Source of the DNA: an uncultured Flavobacteriaceae bacterium
Lineage (GTDB): Bacteria; Bacteroidota; Bacteroidia; Flavobacteriales; Flavobacteriaceae
Assembly (NCBI GenBank): GCA_905181615.1
Contig: CAJIYH010000005.1
Location: 81,880-145,879, forward strand
Direction of reading: 5' to 3'
DNA length: 64,000 nt
Under the pieces are notes generated by a model that was not told where the DNA came from, searched no databases, and saw nothing but the letters and a program-made list of their open reading frames with translations. Shown here piece after piece: positions 52,527-61,910 of this stretch. A program made the translations under genes and the position numbers. Numbering within the stretch: position 1 is the stretch's first letter; each line of letters begins with the position of its first letter.

Positions 52527-53720
52527 ATGTACACAACAAAGTATATTATGCAGTCAAAAGACCATATTGAAGTTTTATTAAGAAAATTTGTTCTTAACCA
52601 ATGTTCCAAAACAGAAGTTGATCAAGTTGTTAGTTATTATCAGGGAATAAAAGAATCGGGTCAACTACCTTCAGTAGAAGAGGTATTGGATCTATTAGAC
52701 GAAAAGCCAATTTTAAACGAGGTGGTTGCAAACCGGATTGAGCACTCTATAATTAAAGAAGTTCAGAAGGATAAAATAACATCCTTAAAAAAGAAATTAC
52801 TATTCTGGAAATACGCCGTTGCTGCAATTTTTATAGGCTTAATAACTACAACATATGTTTTTAAAAGCAATACATCAAACACTCCGCTGGAAGTTACTCC
52901 TAGAATTGTAAATACGATTGTTCCGGGTAAAGACAAAGCAACACTTACATTAGAAGATGGTTCTTTAATATCATTAGAAAAAGGAGCTTCTTTTAAAACA
53001 AAAAATGCAAATAGTAATGGTGAACAAATTGTATATCAAAATGCAAAGAGTAACCCATCAGTAATTAAATATAATTATTTAACCATTCCTAGAGGTGGCC
53101 AATTCTCTCTAAAACTATCTGATGGAACAGAAGTATGGTTGAATTCAGAGTCGCAATTAAAATATCCAGTGAGTTTTAGAGAAAATGAAACCCGTCAGGT
53201 AGAGCTCATTTATGGTGAAGCTTACTTTGATGTGTCGCCAAGCACAGATAATCAGGGGGCTAAATTTAAGGTGCTAAACAAAAGTCAAGAAGTTGAGGTC
53301 CTTGGGACAGAATTTAACATAAAAGCATATTTAGACGAAGCCATGGTTTACACCACATTGGTTGAAGGGAAAGTAGTTGTAAATAATGCTACTCATAAAG
53401 AAATCTTATTGCCAAATCAGCAGTCCAAAATAGACATTAAAAGCAAGATTTTAACAATTGACGAGGTTGATGTTTATAGTGAGGTATCTTGGAGAGATGG
53501 GCTGTTTAGTTTTAAGAGTAAGCCTTTAAACGAGATAATGATTGTTTTAGCTCGTTGGTACGATATTGAAGTTGTATTCGAAAATATTGAACACAAAGCT
53601 GTTAAATTTAACGGAGTACTAAGTAAAAATGATTCTATAGAAGAAATACTAACTGTAATTATGAAAACAAAATTCATTAACGCCTATGAGATAAAAGACA
53701 AGAAAATTATTATTGAGTAA
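52527..53720 (+). CDS. FecR family anti-sigma factor
   Basis: 397 aa. A cytosolic N-terminal region of about 85 residues, one membrane helix (FWKYAVAAIFIGLITTTYVF), then the periplasmic FecR domain: TIVPGKDKATLTLEDGSLIS, TIPRGGQFSLKLSDGTEVWL, NSESQLKYPVSF, GEAYFDV, and VLGTEFNIKAY. The C-terminal DUF4974 part has KPLNEIMIVLARWYDIEVVF. It holds the sigma factor until SusC signals through its STN domain. An internal ATG at 52548 is an alternative start. Confidence 0.92.
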   Translation: MYTTKYIMQSKDHIEVLLRKFVLNQCSKTEVDQVVSYYQGIKESGQLPSVEEVLDLLDEKPILNEVVANRIEHSIIKEVQKDKITSLKKKLLFWKYAVAAIFIGLITTTYVFKSNTSNTPLEVTPRIVNTIVPGKDKATLTLEDGSLISLEKGASFKTKNANSNGEQIVYQNAKSNPSVIKYNYLTIPRGGQFSLKLSDGTEVWLNSESQLKYPVSFRENETRQVELIYGEAYFDVSPSTDNQGAKFKVLNKSQEVEVLGTEFNIKAYLDEAMVYTTLVEGKVVVNNATHKEILLPNQQSKIDIKSKILTIDEVDVYSEVSWRDGLFSFKSKPLNEIMIVLARWYDIEVVFENIEHKAVKFNGVLSKNDSIEEILTVIMKTKFINAYEIKDKKIIIE

Positions 53721-53810
53721 AAAAGAAAGGGAACAAAGTTATACCTAGACAGTAAAACACTTTATCCCCTAAAATTATTAATTAATTAAAAATTTATCTA
53801 ACCAATTAAT

Positions 53811-56800
53811 ATGCAAATTATGCAATTTAAAACTATAAATAAGTTTTTCTACAAAAAGAAAAATAAATTAAAATTTATCATGAGAACCTTTATGCTATTG
53901 TTTTGTACAACAGTTTTCAGTTTTTCTGCTAACGAAGTATTTAGTCAAAACGATAAAATCGTAATCAATGATGATAAAGATTATACAATCGATGAAATTT
54001 TTGATCTATTCAGAGAGCAAACGAAACATACGTTTATCTATCAAGAAGACCTTTTTAAAAAAATTCCTAAGTTACATCTTGAAAAAGGAACAATTAAGGC
54101 CAACGAACTATTAGAGAAAAGTTTTTCTAGCGACAAGTATAGTTTTAGTTTTACTCGTAAAAATAGGATTATCATTATTGAAGAAATCCCAGTAACGATA
54201 AAAGAGGAAATTAATATACAGAAACTACAAGTTTCTGGGATCGTTACAGACATAGATGGTAATCCGCTTCCTGGAGCTAGTATTGTTGAGTTTGGAACTG
54301 ATAATGGCACCTCATCTGACTTTGACGGGAACTATGAAATTAATTTACCAGATGGTGAACAAACCTTAGTGTTTTCCTATTTAGGATTTAAGACTCAAGA
54401 AGTAGAAATTAATGGAAGATCAAAGATAAATGTTGTTTTAGAAATTGATTCAGAGGGGTTAGATGAAATAGTTATAACCGGCTATGGAGAAGTTCGAAGA
54501 AAAGATCTTACCGGTTCAGTTGCCAAAGTTAACGGAGACGATCTAGCTAATTTACCTGCTGCCAGAGTGGATCAATCGCTTCAAGGAAGGGCGTCTGGGG
54601 TTCAGGTTTCATCTATAAGTGGTGAACCTGGAGCTGCGACCACGATACGTATTCGAGGTGGTAATTCGATTCAAGGTAACAATGAACCACTATGGGTTAT
54701 AGACGGTATTATTGTTGGAACAGATTACAACCTGAGTAATATTAACGCGAACGACATTAAGTCAATTGATGTTTTAAAAGACGCAGTTGCAGTTTCGATT
54801 TATGGAACCAGAGGTGCAAATGGTGTAATTTTGGTTACTACAAAAAGTGGATCTAGTGCTTCTCCTGGCGTGCCAAATATAACAATAAACGCTTATACAG
54901 GTATGCAGTCAATGTTAACTGAGATAGATTTTCTAAATGGCTCAGAGCATGCTTCTTATGCGAATGAAGATGCTGCATTTAGAGGCTCGGCTTTACCCTT
55001 TGCAAATTTGAATGAAGTTGCAAATGTAAATTGGGTAGACCAAGTAAGTCGATCCGCACCTATTAACAATGTAGATGTATCTGTTTCAGGAGTTTCTGAA
55101 AACCGAAAAACGAATTACTATATATCCGCTAATTCTTTCAATCAGGACGGCCTTATCAGATCCTCTGGAATAAAAAAACATATTTTTAGAACCAATATGG
55201 ATATTAGATTATCCGAGAAGGTTAAGTTTGGTATGCGGGTTAATCTCTCAAGGTTAAGCCAAGAAAACGCTAAATTCAATTTTGACGAGCTATATCAAGC
55301 TACAACGCCTACAAGAGCAATTTTTGATAATTTAGGAAACTATACTGCCTTAGATCCAATTACTGGATGGGATAGCGTCAAACTTTGAAGCCGATTTGAA
55401 TATAAAAGAAGATCACAGCCAAATAACCAATATTTTGAGTAGCTTTTATTTGGAATTTAGGCCATGGGATAATATAATATTTAAATCGACATTTAATCCT
55501 CAAATCAATGACTTTAAAAGGAACAGATTTAACCCAGGCGCTCTTCCAAACAATCTTATTGTAAGTAATGGTGGAGACGCAAGGGTTGACAATTCTTTAG
55601 AGGTTAGTTATATTAATGAAAACACAATGACCTTCAACACCGATATAGGTGAAAATGATTATTTGTCTGTTTTGGCCGGATTTACGATACAGAAATCTGA
55701 ATTTGAATCTAGTTTTTCAGAATCCTACGGTCTTTCAAATGATGCTACAGGGTATAATAATATGAGCTTTGGAGCTGACCCGTCACGAAATGGCGTGGGG
55801 TCTGACTATAATTCTTTTCAACTGATTTCATGGTTGGGTAGAATTAATTACTCATTAAATGATAAATACCTGTTCACGTTAGTGGGTAGGATGGATGGTT
55901 CTTCTCGTTTTGCCCCTGGTAATAAATATGCAATGTTCCCTTCGGGTGCAGTTGCCTGGAAGTTGTCCGAGGAAGAGTTCATTAAAAACCTGGGGGTTTT
56001 CAACAATTTAAAACTTAGAGCAAGTTATGGAATGTCTGGTAGTCAAGCCATTCCCTCATTCAGAACATTAGCTCTTTTGGATTTGGCCAATACGTCTTTT
56101 AATGCTACTGAAAATCCAGGTGTTAGACTTGGTCGTCCAGAAAATCCTGATCTTAAATGGGAAACCACAAAGCAGCTTGATATTGGCTTAGAGATGGGCT
56201 TTTTCGATAACCGTCTTTCGATCGAGGTAGACTATTATCAAAAAAAGACTAAGGATTTGCTCCTTAACTCCCAATTGCCCAGACAAACAGGTTTTGTTAG
56301 CCAACTTAAGAATATTGGAAGTATTGAAAATACAGGTTTAGAACTTTTAATAAATAGCATCAATATTTCTAATGACAACTTTAAATGGTCAACATCATTA
56401 TCTTTAGCGGGAAATAGAAATAAGGTAACTGATCTAGGCGGTGTAGATTTCATTAACTTGGCAACCCCGGCAAGTCAAGGAGGTACAGGAGCACGTCTAA
56501 TTGTTGGTGAAACTGTCCCCGTATTTATGGGGGTTGAATACCTTGGAACTTGGAAGTCACAGGCAGAAATTGATCTAGCTGGTTACGAAGGGAATCACGA
56601 TGTTGGAGGGCCACGTTTTAACGACACAGATGGTGATGGAAATATTACACAGACTGATTTTGAGATATTGGGGAGCCCACAGCCTGATTTTTATTATGGT
56701 ATAGGCAACAGTATATCCTTTGAAAATTTCGATTTAGACTTTTTCTTTCAAGGAACTTACGGTAACGAGGTTTTTAATAGCCTTACCCAAACCGCCTATT

Positions 56801-57198
56801 TTGGTCGAGCCGAACTCACAAAATATAAAGAGACACTAAACCGTTGGTCGCCAACAAATTCAAATTCCGACATACCTAGGGCTGGTTCGGTGGCGTCATT
56901 GTCTGAAATTTACAACAACTCTGTAATGATAGAAGATGGATCACATATACGTTTAAAGAGTCTTAGACTAGCCTATAATATCCCTGTTAATGATCTAGGT
57001 TTAAAGACTTTTAAAGCAATACAGGTCTACTTAGTAGGCGCTAACCTTTTCGTAATATCAGATTTTAGGTTAAAGGATCCCGAAACAAGTCAGTATAGTG
57101 GAACGAACGACAACGAGACTAATCTTACCACAGGATTTTCCAATGGGCAATATCCCACTGCTAGTACTATTTCGATAGGAACCAGAATTCAATTTTGA
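53811..57198 (+). pseudogene. SusC/RagA TonB-linked outer membrane protein, split by a +1 frameshift
   Basis: The first frame (53811-55388) contains a signal (residues about 24-45), an STN domain (DEIFDLFREQTKHTFIYQED), a CarboxypepD_reg-like repeat (VSGIVTDIDGNPLPGASIVE) and the plug (GYGEVRRKDLTGSVAKVNGD, RGANGVILVTTKSG). It stops at a TGA at 55386. The second frame, one base further on, continues without loss as EADLNIKEDHSQITNILSSF and runs to the end of the barrel at 57198 (STISIGTRIQF). The total, about 1128 codons, is a normal length. The junction is GTC AAA CTT TGA A. It is either a frameshift mutation, a sequencing error, or a recoding site. It would import glycan with SusD. Confidence 0.88.
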
Positions 57199-57236
57199 AT
57201 TGACCAGAAAATAAATAAATTAAAAAAATAAAAGAC

Positions 57237-58772
57237 ATGAAATTTATAACCAAATATATATTAATCCTCGTCACAGGCACTATGTTAATAGGGTGTGACT
57301 CATATCTTGAGGAAGATCCAAAATCTATAACTTCTCCAGATACATTTTTCAACACGATTGAAGAGTTTGAACTAGCTATCGTTGGACTATATGATACCTG
57401 GGGACAGGATTATTTGCACGGCTCCATCGGCTTGTACCGATTCACGGAAAACGGTGCTGATATCGTTGGCCCTAATAGGAATTTTGGGCAGGTAGAACAA
57501 ATGATGTCGTATTCATTAAGCGAAAGCACCATTGATGCAGTCTATTGGAACAGCGGAGCTCCGAAAACGTGGCAAGGTCTGTATTCAATAATATTAAATA
57601 CTAATACGATCTTATCCAAATTGGAACTCAATGATGTAATCTCTCAAGCGAATAAAGACGTTATAGAAGCCGAAACCCTTTTTCATCGTGCATACGCATA
57701 CTATTACTTAACAAATTTATGGGGGGATGTCCCTTATTACAGGGAAAACTTACCCATTTCAGAAGTCCAAGCTCTTCCTAGAACGGATAAAAAAACTATT
57801 AGGGATGAAATTTTAGTTGATTTGCAGAAAGCTCAGCTTTCATTACCATCTTCAATTAATTCTGATAATTTTGGAAAGGTAAGCAAATGGGTTGCCGCCA
57901 CAGTTATGGTAAAGATTTATTTAATACAAAACAAATGGCAACAGGCAAGAGATAAATCCTTAGAGATTATTAATGATTCTCCTCATAGATTATTGGATGA
58001 ATATGCCTCTGTTTTTAGACTGGATAATGAGTACAACGAAGAGATCATTTGGTCAACTGACTTTGGTAAAGATTTAGTACAAGATCATGGTTGGGGAAAT
58101 GATTGGGTTGATCATTTTACACCTCGAATAAGAGACGAACCCAAAGAGAGTTCAAAAAAGGCTGAATTATCCGCGGCTCTGGCTGCTAGAAATGAAGGTT
58201 TTACAGGATACGGTCTCCAAATTCCATTACCTGATTTTGTTAAGAAATTTCCTTTGGATGATTTACGAAGGGCTTCAAATATTACTACTGAATACCTGGG
58301 CTATGAATTGAATTTTCCTTACATGCCAAAAAGATGGAACTTAGACCAAATCAATTCGCCAAGAGGCAATCACGCTGATAATAAATTGATTTTCAGACTC
58401 GCTGATGTTTATTTAATGGCGGCAGAAGCAGAAAATGAACTCAATGGCCCTACAAGTGCTTATCAATATATAAATAAAGTTAGAGAACGCGCCTTTGAGC
58501 CAGACCAACCTTTAAGCGGACTATCAAAAGACGACTTTAGACTGGCTATGTACGATGAAAGAAAATGGGAACTTGCCGCTGAGGGAGAGAGGCGTATGGA
58601 TCTAATACGCTGGGGCATACTGTTAGATGTTGTGAAGAATACGGAATACCGAGTCTATGATCCCGCTCCAAACATTAAGCCCCGTCACGTATTGTTACCA
58701 ATACCAACTGAAGAATTTATACTTAATCCAGCGTTGTTGGAATCAGACCCTACCAATAACGGTTACAGATAA
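57237..58772 (+). CDS. SusD/RagB family glycan-binding lipoprotein
   Basis: 511 aa with a lipoprotein signal (lipidated Cys about residue 20, TMLIGC). DSYLEEDPKSITSPDTFFNT, AYAYYYLTNLWGDVPYYREN (TPR region) and the conserved end NKVRERAFEPDQ, YDERKWELAAEGERRMDLIR are typical of SusD. It forms the lid over the SusC channel and binds the sugar on the cell surface. It follows SusC by 38 bases and is followed by a terminator. Confidence 0.95.
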   Translation: MKFITKYILILVTGTMLIGCDSYLEEDPKSITSPDTFFNTIEEFELAIVGLYDTWGQDYLHGSIGLYRFTENGADIVGPNRNFGQVEQMMSYSLSESTIDAVYWNSGAPKTWQGLYSIILNTNTILSKLELNDVISQANKDVIEAETLFHRAYAYYYLTNLWGDVPYYRENLPISEVQALPRTDKKTIRDEILVDLQKAQLSLPSSINSDNFGKVSKWVAATVMVKIYLIQNKWQQARDKSLEIINDSPHRLLDEYASVFRLDNEYNEEIIWSTDFGKDLVQDHGWGNDWVDHFTPRIRDEPKESSKKAELSAALAARNEGFTGYGLQIPLPDFVKKFPLDDLRRASNITTEYLGYELNFPYMPKRWNLDQINSPRGNHADNKLIFRLADVYLMAAEAENELNGPTSAYQYINKVRERAFEPDQPLSGLSKDDFRLAMYDERKWELAAEGERRMDLIRWGILLDVVKNTEYRVYDPAPNIKPRHVLLPIPTEEFILNPALLESDPTNNGYR

Positions 58773-58786
58773 AAAATCTTATTTTT

Positions 58787-58818
58787 GGGACAAGACCTAG
58801 AAAATCTTGTCCCTTTTT
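58787..58818 (+). terminator. Terminator after susD-like gene
   Basis: gggacaaga ... tcttgtccc (9 pairs) with a T-run, 15 bases after the SusD stop. Confidence 0.88.
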
Positions 58819-58867
58819 CCGAGTTTTTTATATTTAAATTCAAAACCGAATAAACTCAAACTAAAAG

Positions 58868-59484
58868 ATGAGATTTTTTGTATAACTAACTATTGCACTA
58901 ACTGGATTGTTTTTTACTTTGAATAAGGATAAAAGTCACTATAAAAACGAAATAAATAATCGCCCAAATGTGGTTTATATTAATGCAGATGACTTGGGAT
59001 GGAAAGATCTTGGTATTATGGACGATGGCTATTTTGAATCTCCGCATATAGACCAATTATCAATGTTGATTTTTTCCCAACTTTCAAAGAAATATTAGAT
59101 ATTGAGATGAAGGGAAAACTATTGGATGGTCAAAGTATTGTTCCTATTCTAGTAGGGAATAGTTTAGAACCAAGACCTTTTTTCTGGCATTTTCCAATTT
59201 ATCTTCAGAGCTCTGATAAATTAAATGATGATGGTCGAAATCCTTTATTTCGAACTCGCCCAGGGTCTACAGTTTTATTCGAAGGCTGGAAGCTACATAT
59301 CTACTCTGAAGATCAAGGCGTTGAACTTTACTATTTACCTAATGATCCAGGAGAAAGAAACAATATTGCTGAAAAAGAACCGATAAAGGTCCATGAATTA
59401 CTTGAGAAATTAAGAACTTGGCAAGTAAAAGTAGACGCTCCAATTCCAACCGAATTGAATCCTGACTATATCTCGGAAAAATAA
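58868..59484 (+). pseudogene. Sulfatase with large internal deletion
   Basis: The 5' end has a degenerate start (ATG at 58868 followed by a stop). It then reads RPNVVYINADDLGWKDLGIM and SPHIDQLS, the N-terminal metal site (DD) of S1 sulfatases. At about 59060 it jumps to the C-terminal part VDFFPTFKEILDIEMKGKLL, DGQSIVPILVG, FFWHFPIYLQS and VELYYLPNDPGERNNIAEKE, in a different frame. About 250-300 residues between, including the C-x-P-S-R active site, are gone. It is therefore dead. Confidence 0.82.
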
Positions 59485-59508
59485 AAAATCTTCATTAAAA
59501 CTAAAATC

Positions 59509-60978
59509 ATGTATTCTAAACAATTATCCTTTCTGATTCTTTTTATTGCAATACTGTTAGGGTATTCCTGTAAGAACAAGGAAATTAAAATGGCTGAAAA
59601 AAAAGTCTATTCAAAGCCTAATTTAATCTATATTTTAGCCGACGATTTAGGTTATGGAGATTTAAGTATATATGGTCAAGAGAAATTTACGACTCCCAAT
59701 ATAGATAAGTTGGCTAGACAAGGTATGCTGTTTACACAACACTATTCAGGAAGCACAGTTTGTGCACCAAGTAGATCATCTTTAATGACTGGAATGCATA
59801 CTGGACACACCGTAGTGAGAGGAAACAAGGAGATACAACCCGAAGGGCAGTATCCAATACCAGAAAACACTTATACGATTGCTGAAGCACTAAAAAAAGA
59901 AGGTTATGTCACTGGAGCATTCGGAAAATGGGGATTAGGTTTTCCAAAATCTGAAGGAGACCCAATAAAACAGGGATTTGACACTTTTTTTGGTTATAAT
60001 TGCCAACGTATGGGGCACAATTATTATCCTAATCATTTATGGTCCAATCAGGATTCTATTGTTCTTAAAGAAAATAAAGGGAAAGAAGATGTCATTTATG
60101 CTCCTGAATTAATCCACGACAAAACTTTACAATTTATGGAGGATAATCTAAATAGTCCATTTTTCCTCTATGTCCCATCTATTATTCCACACGCCGAACT
60201 TTCTGCTCCCGAAGTATATATGTTAAACCACAGGGGTAAGTACCCTCCTGAAAAGGCATATATAGGGGTAGACGATGGTCTAGAATTTAACCAAGGCCCA
60301 TATAGGTCTCAAAAAGAAACCCATGCTGCATTTGCAGCCATGATTGAATTATTAGACAATCAAGTAGGGGAGATTATGGATAAGGTTGAAGAACTTGGGA
60401 TAGCAGATAATACTGTGATTGTATTTACTTCAGATAATGGACCACATCAGGAAGCTGGTGCAGATCCCGAATATTTCAATAGCAATGGCCCTTTTAAGGG
60501 ATTAAAGCGAGATTTATACGAAGGCGGAATTCGTGTCCCCATGATCGTTAGCTGGCCAGGAAAGATAGCGCCAAATACTCTCACAGATCATGTATCTGCA
60601 TTTTGGGACATCTTTCCTACATTTTCAGAAATTGCAGGGGCTGATGTTCCTAATAACTTGGACGGCATATCATTTTTACCCACCTTATTAGGAGATAAAA
60701 ATCAGTTGAATCATGAATATTTATACTGGGAATTTCATGAGAAGGGAGGACGGCAAGCCGTACGAAAAGGAAACTGGAAGGCAGTAAAGTACAATGTGCT
60801 TTTAAATACTGAAGCTACTTTGGAGCTTTATGACCTATCAAACGACCCGGGCGAGGAAAATAATTTAAGCAATACTCACCCGAATTTGGTAAAGAAGATG
60901 GAAACGATTTTAAAAAAAGCACGAACTCCCTCTAAAATATTCACTTTTGGAGATGGCACTTACTTGAATGAAAAGTGA
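59509..60978 (+). CDS. S1-family arylsulfatase (lipoprotein)
   Basis: 489 aa. A lipoprotein-like signal (Cys about residue 21, LLGYSC) precedes the sulfatase: metal-binding ILADDLGYGDLS at about 42-53, the formylglycine site CAPSRSSLMTG with the modified cysteine at about 85, GKWGLGF, TVIVFTSDNGPHQEAG and YEGGIRVPMIVSWPGKI. The C-terminal part ends LELYDLSNDPGEENNLS. It hydrolyses sulfate esters, probably on an algal or animal polysaccharide. It needs conversion of Cys to formylglycine; an FGE-like gene is 1 kb downstream. It is the only intact sulfatase here. Confidence 0.94.
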   Translation: MYSKQLSFLILFIAILLGYSCKNKEIKMAEKKVYSKPNLIYILADDLGYGDLSIYGQEKFTTPNIDKLARQGMLFTQHYSGSTVCAPSRSSLMTGMHTGHTVVRGNKEIQPEGQYPIPENTYTIAEALKKEGYVTGAFGKWGLGFPKSEGDPIKQGFDTFFGYNCQRMGHNYYPNHLWSNQDSIVLKENKGKEDVIYAPELIHDKTLQFMEDNLNSPFFLYVPSIIPHAELSAPEVYMLNHRGKYPPEKAYIGVDDGLEFNQGPYRSQKETHAAFAAMIELLDNQVGEIMDKVEELGIADNTVIVFTSDNGPHQEAGADPEYFNSNGPFKGLKRDLYEGGIRVPMIVSWPGKIAPNTLTDHVSAFWDIFPTFSEIAGADVPNNLDGISFLPTLLGDKNQLNHEYLYWEFHEKGGRQAVRKGNWKAVKYNVLLNTEATLELYDLSNDPGEENNLSNTHPNLVKKMETILKKARTPSKIFTFGDGTYLNEK

Positions 60979-61030
60979 TAGATAAATATGATCTTTTATA
61001 AGCAAAACCACATCCCAAGGATTCTATGAA

Positions 61031-61147
61031 TCGTATATCTCTAAACCACTTATTTCACTAGGGATAGCTGGGTTCTAATTACCTACTTTTGTTTTGGGGT
61101 TGGGATTTTAAACCACAGGCATATCATCTTCAGTATGTTCAGGGATT
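61031..61147 (-). repeat. Right arm of 117-bp inverted repeat (contains RPT-A copy 6)
   Basis: Reverse complement of 51530-51646 with 3 mismatches by eye. RPT-A is the outer 42 bases (61106-61147). The gap 60979-61381 holds otherwise only RPT-D and an RPT-B copy. Confidence 0.9.
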
Positions 61148-61198
61148 TAAAATAAAACCCCCACTAAAAGCAACTGCTAAAGTAAGGGCTACAAAGAA

Positions 61199-61222
61199 TC
61201 ATTACCACTTGACCTTTATTTA
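61199..61222 (+). repeat. RPT-D copy 2
   Basis: 24 bases identical to 6503-6526; joined directly to RPT-B. Confidence 0.6.
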
Positions 61223-61261
61223 CAAGCTTTGAAAACAGTTTTGTATATTTTAATATTAAAT
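61222..61261 (+). repeat. RPT-B copy 4 (diverged)
   Basis: acaagctttgaaaacagttt then tgtatattttaatattaaat, sharing about two thirds with the main form. Confidence 0.55.
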
Positions 61262-61381
61262 TAAATATTACTAACAATGAAACACTAGAGGGAGTCAAAG
61301 CTACTTGATAGAAATTTATCTTTTGTAAAAGGAGGTTCAAGGTTAATATTCCCAAGTACCGCCGTGTCTAAACTGGGCTAA

Positions 61382-61804
61382 TCAAAATATATGTTTTTTC
61401 CCAGAAAATAAAACACTATCCAAGCTAAACCTGTCAGAACCATTAATAAAGATTATCAGAGTTAAAAATAAATAAATAAGAGATAATTCGCTTCCATCAA
61501 TTCCTCTAGTAATTATATTACTTAAAGAAGCAATTAACATGGTAAATAATAAAAGAAAGGCAGAAGGTCTAGTGAATAAACCAATCATAATAAATAATGC
61601 TACAATTGACTCAGAAAAGCTAGCCATAAACCCTAGGGGGATGCTTAAAAAATCTAATCTAATCAGTTCACTTAACCTTCCCCCTAGTCTATCCCATCTA
61701 TCAGTGCCTGCTGTAATTTTACCAAATCCGTGATAATAAAACATCATGCCTCCAGTAACTAATCTTAAAAATAAATTTAAAGATGTGTCTTTAATGTTTT
61801 TCAT
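61382..61804 (-). CDS. DoxX family membrane protein
   Basis: 140 aa from the ATG at 61804 (MKNIKDTSLNLFLRLVTGGM); a frame reaching 61894 reads through RPT-B and is unlikely. Four helices and GGMMFYYHGFGKI, LGFMASFSESIVALFIMIGL, FTRPSAFLLLFTMLI match the DoxX family. These proteins are linked to quinone or sulfur chemistry, but the role here is unknown. RPT-B sits 28 bases upstream, as it does for the COQ4-like gene. Confidence 0.85.
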   Translation of the reverse strand: MKNIKDTSLNLFLRLVTGGMMFYYHGFGKITAGTDRWDRLGGRLSELIRLDFLSIPLGFMASFSESIVALFIMIGLFTRPSAFLLLFTMLIASLSNIITRGIDGSELSLIYLFLTLIIFINGSDRFSLDSVLFSGKKHIF

Positions 61805-61831
61805 AATAAATATATTTAGATTTAAATACAA

Positions 61832-61867
61832 GATAATGAAAACAAGCTTTAAAAACAGTTTTGTACA
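61832..61867 (+). repeat. RPT-B copy 5 (truncated)
   Basis: 36 bases identical to the first 36 of 49698-49747, ending at gtaca. Confidence 0.8.
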
Positions 61868-61910
61868 ACTGGCCTTACAATACACTTTACCCAAGTTGAA
61901 ATAGATGAGT

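Noticed and set aside
51530..61147. Insertion sequence or composite transposon with its own transposase
   Set aside because: No DDE, HUH or serine recombinase frame is found between or beside the inverted repeats.
61320..61380. C-terminal fragment of an FKBP-type isomerase (GGSRLIFPS)
   Set aside because: Only about 15 residues look similar, too short to support.
61805..61894. N-terminal extension of the DoxX protein
   Set aside because: It reads through the RPT-B copy; a proper start with the DoxX fold begins at 61804.
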